NCBI RefSeq assembly: GCF_018325905.1
Contig: NZ_AP021901.1
Location: 1,984,001 to 2,048,000, forward strand
DNA length: 64,000 nt
From: Pseudomonas sp. St316
Lineage (GTDB): Bacteria; Pseudomonadota; Gammaproteobacteria; Pseudomonadales; Pseudomonadaceae
Direction of reading: 5' to 3'
The translations under genes and the position numbers were made by a program. Position 1 is the first letter of the stretch, and each line of letters starts with the position of its first letter. Shown here in pieces: positions 34,453-42,893 of the stretch. A model generated the notes under the pieces. That model was not told the origin of the DNA and did no database searches. It saw nothing but the letters and a program-made list of their open reading frames with translations.

Positions 34453-34975
34453 CTAGAGCGCTGCCTCTGGGCTGCGGCCAAACACTCGGTGGTATTCAGC
34501 CCTGGCGGTCTGTTCAGTGAACTCGCCTGACCACTTCGACACCACCACGTTTGCCACGCTGTTGTCGATGGTGTTGCAGGTGGCGATCGCCATCGACCAT
34601 GAAGCGGTAGACGCCGAACAGCAGCGCCAGACTTTCCACCGGCAACAGGCCGATCGCCGTGACCGTTGCGGCAAACACCACGAAGCTGCCACCGAACACC
34701 GTCGCCGCCCCTTTGGAGGTGACCAGCATGATGGCGATGGTGCCCAGGCGTTGTTCCCAGCTCATCGGCACGCCGTAGGCGTTGACGATGAACAGCACTA
34801 CAGCGACATGTAAATGGACATGCCGTCTAGGTTGAAGCATGACCGGTGGGTAGCACCAGCACTAGGTTGATCAGCACCATCAGCACCGCCGACCAGTTGC
34901 TGCCGATCGCGTACGCCTCCGAGCCGAACGCGCCGAGTGGGGCGAATTTCATGATCAGGTTGATGAACTCGAACG
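34453..34975 (-). pseudogene. Remnant of a dctA-type C4-dicarboxylate transporter gene
   Basis: Pieces in different frames read as the C-terminal part of a DAACS-family dicarboxylate/H+ symporter: FELINLIMKFAPLGAFG, then LVNAYGVPMSWEQRLGTIAIMLVTSKGAATVFGG, LPVESLALLFGVYRFM and finally TIDNSVANVVVSKWSGEF. At least two frameshifts break the gene, and the N-terminal half is absent. It would have imported succinate, fumarate and malate. A terminator follows. This is chromosomal-type cargo that has decayed. Confidence 0.75.
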
Positions 34976-35394
34976 CCTACGTTGGACAGGCTTCGTTCTT
35001 AGATCACTGGCAATCAATCCTGCTAGATGTCGACTGCATTGTGACGGGCTGGCTGTTCTGCGCTCCTCGCGAAAGGAATCGGATGGCCTTGTGGTTTTAT
35101 TAGATGACCGCGCTTCTGCTGTGCTTCATCCAACACAAGCAGGCTTACCGAGCATTCAGCGCCTACGAAGCTGTGCTTGATCTGCGGGTCGGGCTGCTGT
35201 CGCTATCGTTGTGGGAGGATCAAAATATGACCCACCAATCCTTGAGCTCGCTTCTCTAGTGTCTAAAGCTAGGTTCCTATGAAGCCGCTGGTCGGCGTTT
35301 GGGGAGAGGCGGGGAGGCGGGGGTAGTATCGGGTGTTTATCTAACCGCTCCACGAGTCGTACGTACATATCAACCCGACATGAGTACAAGAAGG
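34976..35394. other. Gap with a partial copy of the 39-40 kb HTH gene
   Basis: On the minus strand, about 35370 to 35300, the sequence copies a short piece of the gene at 38998-40199 (VRLVERLDKHPI followed by a proline run). It is cut off on both sides and by the IS element to its right. The rest of the gap contains no gene I can support. Confidence 0.5.
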
Positions 35395-35722
35395 TGAACT
35401 GGCCTAATGATTCTGGACACTTCAATCGGGCGCTATGATGGCGCCCAAATCTGAGGTGTTTGGATATGCGTAAATCTTATTCCAGTGAGTTCAAGCTCAA
35501 AGCTGCCAGCATGGTGCTGGACGAGGGACAGTCGGTCCCTGAGGTCTGTGCCAGCCTGGATATTGGCCCTACGGCCTTGCGCCGTTGGGTCGATCAGGTT
35601 CGAAAAGAGCGCTTGGGGTCGACCCCGGAAGGGGCCAAGGCGATTACCGCTGATCAGCGAGAGATCCAGCAGCTCAAAGCCTTGCTCAGACAAAAAGACC
35701 TGGACATTGAAATCCTAAAAAA

Positions 35723-37295
35723 CCGCCTCCCCGGCGCTCCGCGGCCCATTGGATTAGAAACACTGCGTTCTACACTGATCTTACTGGACAGTGGTCGCTG
35801 GCTTTTTGGAGGCTTAGTCCCCGTCAAAAAACTTGACCCAGGGGAAGCTGCGGACCCGTTAGTGGTGGCACGTTCCGTGACCCCGTTTAGGAAGGTGATT
35901 TGATCCGAGTCCCCGTCCAGTTCAACTTGACTGGAGGTGCTCATGAAAAAGCATGATCTGAAGCAGCGTGGGTTACCGGTTATTCATGATTACGCAGCCG
36001 GCATTGATATTGGCTCACGCTTTCATGTGGTGGCCGTTCCTGCAGACCTGGCCAAAGAATCCGTTCAAACTTTCCAGGCCTTCACTGCCGATCTCGAGCG
36101 CATGGCCAACTGGCTGGTAAGTCTTGGGATAACGACGGTCGCCATGGAATCAACTGGCGTTTACTGGATTCCGGTTTACGAAATACTGGAAGCGCACGGC
36201 CTTCAGGTCGTACTCGCCAATGCGCGTGATGCCCGTGCGGTGCCAGGGCGCAAAACCGATGTGAATGATGCACAGTGGATTCAACGACTCCATGCATGTG
36301 GGCTGCTTCGAGCCAGCTTTCACCCTGATCGTGAGATTTCGGCTTTGCGCAGCTATTTGCGGCTGCGGGAGCGTCATCTCGATTATGCCGCGGCGCATAT
36401 TCAGCACATGCAAAAAGCTCTCACGCACATGAACCTGCAATTGCATCACGTCGTCGCCGATATCACCGGCTTGTCGGGGATGCGGATAATTCGCGCCATC
36501 GTCGCAGGCGAGCGCAACCCCTCCTCGTTAGCGGCGCTGAGTGACAAGCGCTGCAAGGCAGGTGTTGATGTGATTGAGGCATCGCTGGTCGGCAACTACC
36601 AGCCCGAGCACGTTTTCGCTTTGACGCAGGCGCTGTCCATGTATGACGCTTATCAAGCGCAGCTACTGGTTTGCGACCAGCAGATTGCACAAACGTTGAT
36701 TAAGCTCTCGCAGGAAAAGACATTGCCCGCTGAGCCGCTGCCAAAACCACGGCATAACACTCGGCAACCCAACGCGCTCAATTTCGATGTACGTACCTTG
36801 CTCTATCAACTGGTCGGTGTTGATCTGACCCAGATCCACGGCATCGGCCCCTACCTGGCTCTTCGGCTGGTCGCCGAGTGTGGCACGGATCTGAGTCGAT
36901 GGCGGACTTGTCACCATTTCACTTCCTGGCTCACCCTTGCACCCGGCTGTCGCATCAGTGGCGGCAAGGTACTTTCGGCCCATACCCGCAAGACCAAAAA
37001 TCGAGTGACCGCCCATCTGCGCTTAGCCGCAGTGACGGTCGGCAGAACCAATACCGCATTGGGGGCGTTTTATCGGCGGCTCGCGGCGCGAATCGGCAAA
37101 GCCAAGGCGGTCACGGCTACCGCTCGAAAGATCGCGATCCTGTTCTACAACGCCATGCGTTTCGGCATGAATTATCAAGACCCTGGAGCAGATCACTATG
37201 AGCAAAAATATCGCGAGCGAGTCGTCAAAGGCCTACACCGACGCGCGGCTGAGTTTGGTTTTACGCTGCAACCACTGGAGGGTGTTTCTTAGGAA
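35723..37295 (+). mobile_element. IS110-family insertion sequence inside the IS3 element
   Basis: This is a ~1.57 kb insertion between the codons for EIL-K and K-A of the IS3 orfA. It has ~220 non-coding bases before the transposase and almost none after it, the layout of IS110 elements, whose non-coding end encodes the bridge RNA. No terminal inverted repeats are visible, as expected for most of the family. The exact ends are uncertain by 2-3 bases. Confidence 0.85.
35943..37292 (+). CDS. IS110-family transposase (DEDD recombinase)
   Basis: This 449-residue protein has an N-terminal RuvC-like DEDD domain (YAAGIDIGSRFHVVAV, TVAMESTGVYWIPVYEIL, RKTDVNDAQWIQRL) and a C-terminal Transposase_20 domain (VDLTQIHGIGPYLALRLVAECG, WLTLAPGCRISGGKVL) with the helix-hairpin-helix-like GIGP and the expected Ser region. 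GGAGG five bases before the ATG at 35943 decides the start. It is complete and may be active. These enzymes are guided by a bridge RNA from the non-coding part of the element. Confidence 0.9.
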   Translation: MKKHDLKQRGLPVIHDYAAGIDIGSRFHVVAVPADLAKESVQTFQAFTADLERMANWLVSLGITTVAMESTGVYWIPVYEILEAHGLQVVLANARDARAVPGRKTDVNDAQWIQRLHACGLLRASFHPDREISALRSYLRLRERHLDYAAAHIQHMQKALTHMNLQLHHVVADITGLSGMRIIRAIVAGERNPSSLAALSDKRCKAGVDVIEASLVGNYQPEHVFALTQALSMYDAYQAQLLVCDQQIAQTLIKLSQEKTLPAEPLPKPRHNTRQPNALNFDVRTLLYQLVGVDLTQIHGIGPYLALRLVAECGTDLSRWRTCHHFTSWLTLAPGCRISGGKVLSAHTRKTKNRVTAHLRLAAVTVGRTNTALGAFYRRLAARIGKAKAVTATARKIAILFYNAMRFGMNYQDPGADHYEQKYRERVVKGLHRRAAEFGFTLQPLEGVS

Positions 37296-37337
37296 GGCCA
37301 GTGCTCTCCTGCTTTTGGACTCCAAAGATCATTCTCG

Positions 37338-38174
37338 TTGATCAATGAGCTGGACGAGCAGTACGGCGTCAACAATTGCTGTCGGGCGTTTGGAGTCAAC
37401 CGCAGCAGCTTTTACGCCTGGCGTCAGCGCCAAGGCAAGGTGAAGCCTGAGCGGGAGAAACTGAAAGCCATGCTGGTCGAGCATCACAAGGAGTCCAGAG
37501 CGTCCGCGGGGGCTCGCACCCTTTCCAAGGAGCTGCAAGCAAAGGGGCATCGCGTCGGGCGGCATATGGCTCGCAGCTTAATGCGCGAAGCCGGTGTTGC
37601 CAGTCATCAGCGACGTCGGCACAAGTACAAATCTTCCGGTGTGGAGGCCCTGGTGGCGCCGCATGTGCTCAAGCGCAAGTTTGATGTCACGGCGATCAAT
37701 CAGGTGTGGTGTGGCGATGTGACGTACATCAAGGTGGGTAATCGCTGGATGTATTTCGCAGCGGTACTGGACTTGTTTGCACGCAGGATCGTGGGCTGGT
37801 CGTTTTCCATGATTTCCGATGCCACGCTGACCTGCGAAGCGTTGCGAATGGCAGTTCAATTTCGAGGCCGTCCAAAAGAGGTGCTGTTTCATTCCGATCA
37901 AGGTTGCCAATACACCAGCCACAAATTCAGGAATGAGATGCGCAAGCATGGACTCCTGCAAAGCATGAGTCGCAAAGGTGAGTGCTGGGACAACGCCCCG
38001 ATGGAGCGTTTCTTCGGTAGTCTGAAGTCAGAATGGGTGCCGGAAGACGGCTATAGCTCGGAACACGAAGCTCGGGTGGATGTACAGCGTTATGTGATGC
38101 GTTACAACAACGTCAGGCTCCATAGCTACAACGGCTATCGGTCGCCAGTAGCTATGGAGAAAATGGCGGCGTGA
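37338..38174 (+). CDS. IS3-family transposase OrfB of the interrupted element
   Basis: This 278-residue protein (no good start; normally made by frameshift from OrfA) has HTH_21 (SAGARTLSKELQAKGHRVGRHMARSLMREAG) and the rve core: INQVWCGDVTYIKVG (first Asp), EVLFHSDQGCQYTS (second Asp), ECWDNAPMERFFGSLKSEW (Glu). The ending HSYNGYRSPVAME is typical. The core is intact, but expression needs OrfA, which is interrupted by the IS110, so it is probably inactive. Confidence 0.9.
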   Translation: MINELDEQYGVNNCCRAFGVNRSSFYAWRQRQGKVKPEREKLKAMLVEHHKESRASAGARTLSKELQAKGHRVGRHMARSLMREAGVASHQRRRHKYKSSGVEALVAPHVLKRKFDVTAINQVWCGDVTYIKVGNRWMYFAAVLDLFARRIVGWSFSMISDATLTCEALRMAVQFRGRPKEVLFHSDQGCQYTSHKFRNEMRKHGLLQSMSRKGECWDNAPMERFFGSLKSEWVPEDGYSSEHEARVDVQRYVMRYNNVRLHSYNGYRSPVAMEKMAA

Positions 38175-38411
38175 AACCTTAACTCGTGTCCAGAATTACT
38201 TGACCAGTTCAAAGGCCGGTGCTAAGTCGGCGTTATTTCTTAGACACTGTTTCCGCTCTTTGGGGACGAATCTCGCTCGTTGGCGATGAGAGCGGGGGTA
38301 GTGAACTGCCGTTGGGGATCGTTAGAAGCTCTCACCGTGTCGTCGGGCACCGCGCGGATAATTTGATACTTCGGCACGCTTCGGGGGAGTCATCGTCGAG
38401 CGGCTCGACGA

Positions 38412-38922
38412 AACTGCGCTTCCCTTGCCTTTGTTTATCGCCAGCGTCCGTTTACAGCCACCCCAACGTGTGCAAGGTACGGCGGTTTTTCTCACGGCGC
38501 GGGCCGATGCCGTTCCGCACGCGTTATTGCACAACCTGCTGCATAACCAAGTGCTCCATGAACAGGCGGTATTGCTGACCGTGGTTTCCGAGGACAGTCC
38601 TCGCGTTTGCGCAGGCCGTCGCTTTGAGGTTGAGGCCCACGGCGAAGGGTTCTTCCGCGTCAGCCTCCATTTCGGTTTCATGGAGGAGCCTGACGTGCCG
38701 CTGGCGTTGAGTCAGTGCCATCTCGAGCAACTCGATTTCAGTCCTATGCGAACCACTTACTTTCTCAGCCGTGAGACGGTGATCCCAACCAAGCGCATTG
38801 GCATGGCTCGGTGGCGCGAAAACCTGTTTGCGTTTTTGCTGAAGAATGCCAACAGCAACCTGAAGTATTCAAGCTGCCGTTAAACCGGGTGATAAAGCTT
38901 GCTACGCAAGTTGAGATGTAAG
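38412..38922 (+). pseudogene. Remnant of a kup-type potassium transporter gene (C-terminal part)
   Basis: The frame reads as the cytoplasmic C-terminus of a Kup K+ transporter: [40 protein letters not shown], then [20 protein letters not shown] and [11 protein letters not shown]. The membrane part is missing. Near 38868 one T is lost, so the frame ends early; in the next frame [16 protein letters not shown] completes the family ending. A dead fragment. Confidence 0.75.
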
Positions 38923-38997
38923 GGACCATATCCTGGGAGACGGGCGAATCGACGAATTTAAGCCAGGCAGGTAGGTATGGAATGCTCCTTTCAGCGC

Positions 38998-40199
38998 TTA
39001 TTCGGACCACCAACTTTTTTCCACTTGGCCGTAGTGTGAACCACTGAACCAGCTTTCCAGCTGCACGTCCAAATTGGTGATCTGTGCGAGATTTTCCTGG
39101 AGTGGATCTAAGAGGTTAGCTTGCTTGTGAGCCCAATCAATCCATCTCTGGGCCATTTCGGGGTCTGCTAGAGAGGCAGATCTAAGGCTGTCTTCAACAC
39201 TCTTTATGAACGCCCGTAAGCGCTCGGCGCGTTCCCAGCACTCCGTATGCTTAACGAGTGACCGCCTGAGACGACGCTGTGTTTCTGCTTCTCGGACACG
39301 TTCAAGGCGACGTTTCTCATTTTCAGCCCATTCACGATTTCTTGCCTCCTCTTTCTCTCGAAGCGCCTTGATGGAGATTGAGGCGGACGTGAGGCCGGAC
39401 AAAATGCTAGGTAGTTTTTTCTCGAGCGGTGCGGTCTTGGTGTCCTTCCAATTTTTCCGCTCCCCATAATCCATCCGCGCTTCAATCTGAAAGGTCAGCT
39501 CACCCGTTGAGGTCCACTCAAACTGTGGCCTTCGCAGAGACATAAAATCAGGTTCCCAAGGAGCACCGGGGCGGCGCTTGGGGGAGGCGGGGGCGGTATC
39601 GGATGTTTGTCTAAGCGTTCCACGAGTCGCATGGCTATGGGCTCGTCGTTAACAGTGACAATGGTTTTTCCTTCAGCATTGATCTTCCATGCATAACCTT
39701 CAGCTTCACCTTCATTGATTAGTGCATCGAACAGGATTGCGCAGCGTTCGATCAATGACGAGGAGATCATTGCATTCAAGACACGCTTGCCTGCGTAATC
39801 GAGGTAGCCATCTTTGAGCTTTGCTGCCTTTGCGCTTTTTAACCACTGACTCACCAGAGCGTGGGGCTCGGTCAATTGAGACGGGACTTCAATCATCCGC
39901 TGGACTGTAGGTGAGTTTGTCTCCGCATTATTCGCAGCGGGTAGGGGGGCATGGTCGAGAACTTGGAATTGGATCACGCCCTCAATAGCAGGAGGCTTGG
40001 GTTTGCGTGGTCGCTGCTTTTCCTGCTTCGCCCAGTAGCCACGGCCAGGGAGAGGGATGCCGGCTTTGCGGCAAGCCTTGGCGACAGCAACGTCAGACAC
40101 ACCGATGTCCTGAGCCAATTTGACCATCGGCGTTTCCCATACCTTTTCGAACAGTTCCGCAATGGTGAAGGTCACTAATGTGTACATGCAGTCTGCCAT
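38998..40199 (-). pseudogene. HTH-containing hypothetical gene split by a homopolymer frameshift
   Basis: Two minus-strand frames form one ~400-residue protein. The first (40199 to ~39580) has an N-terminal helix-turn-helix (TIAELFEKVWETPMVKLAQDIGVSDVAVAKACRKAGI, PGRGYWAKQEKQRPRKPKPP) of a type seen in mobile-island proteins of unknown function. It then reaches a proline run (HPIPPPPPP). The second (to 38998) continues with RRPGAPWEPDF and a charged helical tail. One missing base in one of two five-G runs of the plus strand (39580-39584, 39589-39593) explains the break. A small piece of the same gene is duplicated near 35.3 kb. ATG choice: 40199 or 40187. Confidence 0.65.
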
Positions 40200-40502
40200 C
40201 CCAATCTATCGCGAGTTTAGGTCAACTCGGTCGGAGCGGATGTTAAATTTCAGAGAATTTTGGGCACAAGCAGTCCACATGGCGGGCGTGTTACGCTGGT
40301 GCTGAAAGGGCATCATCGACTCGGTCGGTGCGTGCTCGCTCGTGAAGAGATGAGCCTGCCGTCCTTCACGGACCGACGCGTCATCGTCATCTCGTAAACC
40401 ATCGCCTAACTGTCCAGACCGGACGCTTCCGGTCCGGTTGGCTATGGATAGAAGGAAATGGCACAGCCCGGAGTCACCCCTTCTTGGCCCTTGATACTCC
40501 CC
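40200..40502. other. Gap at the right end of the island
   Basis: No gene, RNA or clear repeat is seen. Open frames are short and lack protein-like sequence. It leads into the right island repeat. Confidence 0.5.
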
Positions 40503-40607
40503 AAAAACGAGTCCAGAATTAAGTCTTTTCCTGCTTCGGCAAGAAAAGAAAACCCTTATTTTTCAATGGGTCGGTCGCCAGATGCGAGTCTCGTTTCCCG
40601 CTCCAAA
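40503..40607 (+). repeat. Right island repeat with tRNA-Gly 3'-end fragment (att-like)
   Basis: This is the partner of the left repeat at 981-1083. The last 21 tRNA-derived bases (40585-40605) are identical to the left copy, and the preceding ~80 bases match with scattered differences. It marks the right end of the ~39.5 kb island. It is followed directly by a strong terminator that suits the end of a tRNA transcript. Confidence 0.75.
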
Positions 40608-40610
40608 TTC

Positions 40611-40645
40611 AAAAAAACGCCGCTCATTTGAGCGGCGTTTTTTTA
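40611..40645 (+). terminator. Strong intrinsic terminator after the right tRNA-Gly fragment
   Basis: A perfect GC-rich hairpin, AACGCCGCTCA / TGAGCGGCGTT, with an almost absent loop is flanked by A and T runs, so it can act in both directions. It would have ended the tRNA-Gly transcript and now insulates the exporter gene. Confidence 0.85.
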
Positions 40646-40830
40646 TGCGCGCAAAAAAGCCATTTCAATGCCCAAGGTTATGCATCCGGCGCTCAAGGGG
40701 TTTTAACGAGCGACTTGTCTTGTGTGAGGGGCGTGGCAACGATTTTCCTTAATATTGAAGGGGAGGTGAGAGTACTTCCTGCAAAACTTAAGCGAAAACG
40801 CTGAGGAAGATTAATAGTTCATTCCTAAAA

Positions 40831-40877
40831 AAATGCACTTCTCCTAACCTTCCAGTACCCCTTCTGGAGATGCATTT
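40831..40877 (+). promoter_or_regulatory. Leader hairpin that covers the ribosome-binding site of the LysE-type gene
   Basis: AAATGCA (40831-40837) plus TCTCC (40840-40844) pair with GGAGA (40866-40870) plus TGCATTT (40871-40877), leaving a 2-base bulge and a 21-base loop. The GGAG is the Shine-Dalgarno of the gene starting at 40878, so this stem would block translation until opened. Confidence 0.55.
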
Positions 40878-41510
40878 ATGCTGATTTTCGTTAAATCGAT
40901 GGTCATAGGGTTGTGCATTGCAGCCCCTGTAGGACCGATTGGGCTGTTGTGCATACAGCGAAGTCTGATGCTTGGGTGGAGAGCCGGTTTCGCGACGGGA
41001 TTGGGCGCGGCCACAGCCGATTCGATCTATGGGTTCATCGGTGCCCTGGGTGTCACGGCCATCATTGCGACGCTCATCAGCTTTAAACCTTGGTTGTGTA
41101 TTTTTGGTGGGCTGTTCCTCGCCTACATTGGCTATCAGACAATACGATCGAAGGGCGGCGCGGCGGCCATGGCGGGTGAGCGGGCCAACATGTTCAAAGC
41201 CTACTCGACCACGCTGTTCCTGACGCTGTCCAACCCCATGACCATCTTGTCGTTTATCGCGATATTTGCCGCGTTGAGTGATGGTATGGCCAGTGACCAA
41301 GGCGGCCAGCACGCCTTGCTGCCAATGGTGACCGGTATCTTCCTGGGCTCGGCTGCCTGGTGGCTGGGGTTGAGTGGGTTCTCCTCCATTTTCAAGGCGC
41401 GGATTGCCGAATCAAAGCTAAGGCTGATCAACTACTTTTCAGGGGCAACCATCACCATCCTGGGGGCCTATCAGGTCGCCACTGGCGTCATGCTGGCCAC
41501 GGCAACCTGA
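40878..41510 (+). CDS. LysE/RhtB-family amino-acid exporter
   Basis: This 210-residue membrane protein opens with IGLCIAAPVGPIGLLCIQRSL and has the family's AAPVGPxG motif and GLGAATADSIYGFIGALG. About six membrane segments are visible (FVKSMVIGLCIAA, ALGVTAIIATLI, CIFGGLFLAYIGYQT, SNPMTILSFIAIFAAL, GIFLGSAAWWLGL, ATITILGAYQVATG). LysE proteins export amino acids and analogues. Its position facing PLP and radical SAM enzymes suggests it exports their product. Translation may be gated by the leader hairpin. It is convergent with the aminotransferase gene, with a hairpin between. Confidence 0.85.
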   Translation: MLIFVKSMVIGLCIAAPVGPIGLLCIQRSLMLGWRAGFATGLGAATADSIYGFIGALGVTAIIATLISFKPWLCIFGGLFLAYIGYQTIRSKGGAAAMAGERANMFKAYSTTLFLTLSNPMTILSFIAIFAALSDGMASDQGGQHALLPMVTGIFLGSAAWWLGLSGFSSIFKARIAESKLRLINYFSGATITILGAYQVATGVMLATAT

Positions 41511-41515
41511 CCCGG

Positions 41516-41547
41516 AGCTTATGCCGCGCTGAGCGAGGCATAAGCTG
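41516..41547. terminator. Hairpin between convergent exporter and aminotransferase genes
   Basis: AGCTTATGCC pairs with GGCATAAGCT around an 11-base loop just after the exporter stop codon. No clear T tract follows, so it is a hairpin of likely but unproven terminator function. Confidence 0.5.
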
Positions 41548-41575
41548 GTGTCTCCCTTCTATGCACGCAGGACGT

Positions 41576-42832
41576 TTACTGCAGCCTGAACTCGACGTAC
41601 GCCCTGAAACGGCCTATCGCTTGGGTGATTTGTGAGGTGGTTGCATTGCTGAACGACAGCCTGACCTGGGTGGCCGCCTCATTCATCAGCGAAAACAAGG
41701 TGGTGGGAAACACAATCACCTTGAACAGCCTGGCGCATTCACGCATTTCAGAATATCCAAAGACGAAAGGCAGCTGCAGATTGATGAAGAAGCCGCCTGC
41801 CGGATGATTCCAGCTGACCGCGCTTTGAGCGCCGACCTTGAGTGGAAATTCGCGCTCAAGGCATTCCAGCATGTGATTTCTTTTCTTTGTATAAGACAAC
41901 ACCCTGGGTTGGTTCAGCCCTTTGAGCGAGTAGTTGTGCTCGATCAGCAAACCTGCGACAACCGCTTGGCACAGGGCAGGGGTATTCACTGTGATCAGGC
42001 TTTTGGCCTTGCACAATCGACCGCTGAAGGACATGACCCCAGCGCCCTCCGGGGCGACCACATAGCCCATGCGCAAGCCCGGGAAAATCGATTTGGCAAA
42101 CGAGCCCAGCAAGAACACCCGACGGCTGTCGATGGACTTCATGGACGCAATGGCATCGCCTTCGTACCTGAAGTAACGGTAGGCAGTGTCTTCGAGGATG
42201 AAAAAGTCCTTTTCATTGGCCAAGGAAAGCATGGCTCTTCTGTCGTCATGGGAAAGGCTATCGGCGGTAGGATTGCTAAAGTCCGCAATCGCATAGAGTG
42301 CCTTGATTCTTTCACCTCTGGATTCCAGCGCTTCAATGAGCTTGCGCAGGGCGATCGGATCAAGAAAGACCGTCATGGGAACGGGGACTATTTTTATTCC
42401 CAGCAGCTTTGCGATACCGGTTATCCCGGAAAATACCGGGTCAGGTACCAATAAAACCCCGCCGCCATCAAAAATGGACAGGAGCGTCAAGGTGCAGGCT
42501 TCTTGAAAGCCCATGCACACCACAATGCTTTCAGGGTTGGAAACGTTGATCGCTTCATCCACCTGCAAATGACTGGCGATTATTTCATTGATGATTCCAG
42601 CGGTTTTTCCATATTGGCACAGCAGCGTCGCAAGTGACTGTTCGGTGCCGGCAACGTGATCTTTGTATTGGGCCAGGCCCCTGTCGATGAGCGACGGGTC
42701 GCACTGCTCATCATCGGGTCGACCGGAGGCCAGTGAAATGGCCTCCGGGTTTTCCTGGGCAATGGAGTTCAGGAGGTGGATGACGTTCAGGATGGGGTCG
42801 TCGAATATCGTGTTGTCGAATGCGCTGGACAA
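41576..42832 (-). CDS. PLP-dependent class I/II aminotransferase-like enzyme
   Basis: This 418-residue fold type I PLP enzyme has SNPTA (Asn ~187), ILEDTAYRY (Asp 214, Tyr ~217), and the PLP lysine in LGSFAKSIFPGLRMGY (K246, Arg ~253); the late Arg lies in QVRLSFS. This is the set of an aminotransferase or a related C-C/C-N bond enzyme. Close relatives are annotated as aminotransferases in MocR-like and secondary metabolism contexts, but there is no DNA-binding domain here. It is the last gene of the minus-strand block; an intrinsic terminator lies between it and the upstream gene, so it may have its own promoter. Confidence 0.8.
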   Translation of the reverse strand: MSSAFDNTIFDDPILNVIHLLNSIAQENPEAISLASGRPDDEQCDPSLIDRGLAQYKDHVAGTEQSLATLLCQYGKTAGIINEIIASHLQVDEAINVSNPESIVVCMGFQEACTLTLLSIFDGGGVLLVPDPVFSGITGIAKLLGIKIVPVPMTVFLDPIALRKLIEALESRGERIKALYAIADFSNPTADSLSHDDRRAMLSLANEKDFFILEDTAYRYFRYEGDAIASMKSIDSRRVFLLGSFAKSIFPGLRMGYVVAPEGAGVMSFSGRLCKAKSLITVNTPALCQAVVAGLLIEHNYSLKGLNQPRVLSYTKKRNHMLECLEREFPLKVGAQSAVSWNHPAGGFFINLQLPFVFGYSEMRECARLFKVIVFPTTLFSLMNEAATQVRLSFSNATTSQITQAIGRFRAYVEFRLQ

Positions 42833-42844
42833 TTCGTTTCTCCA

Positions 42845-42878
42845 TAAAAAAGCAACGAGCCATTGAAGGCCCGTTGCT
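42845..42878 (-). terminator. Intrinsic terminator inside the metabolite locus
   Basis: On the minus strand, GCAACGGGCC pairs with GGCTCGTTGC around a short loop (TTCAAT), followed by TTTTTT. It lies between the Cys/Met-type PLP gene and the aminotransferase gene and would end or thin out transcription from upstream. Confidence 0.8.
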
Positions 42879-42893
42879 CATGATCAACACCCG

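Larger units (their letters stand above)
35466..37341 (+). pseudogene. IS3-family OrfA interrupted by IS110
   Basis: The helix-turn-helix half of the transposase (SSEFKLKAASMVLDEGQSV, LDIGPTALRRWVDQVRKE, leucine-zipper KALLRQKDLDIEIL) runs to 35722, where the IS110 begins. The last codons (ALLLLDSKDHSR, stop at 37339-37341) resume at 37296. The interruption breaks the OrfA C-terminus and the site for the OrfAB frameshift, so the outer element should not transpose by itself. Confidence 0.85.
35395..38211 (+). mobile_element. IS3-family element interrupted by an IS110-family element
   Basis: The outer inverted repeats match (TGAACTGGCCTAATGATTC at the left; the right end read inward is TGAACTGGTCAAGTAATTC), both leading into TGGACAC. 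A 4-base target duplication AAGG flanks the element (35391-35394 and 38212-38215). Without the inner IS110 (35723-37295) it is ~1.24 kb, a normal IS3-family length. The IS110 splits orfA near its end. Confidence 0.9.
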
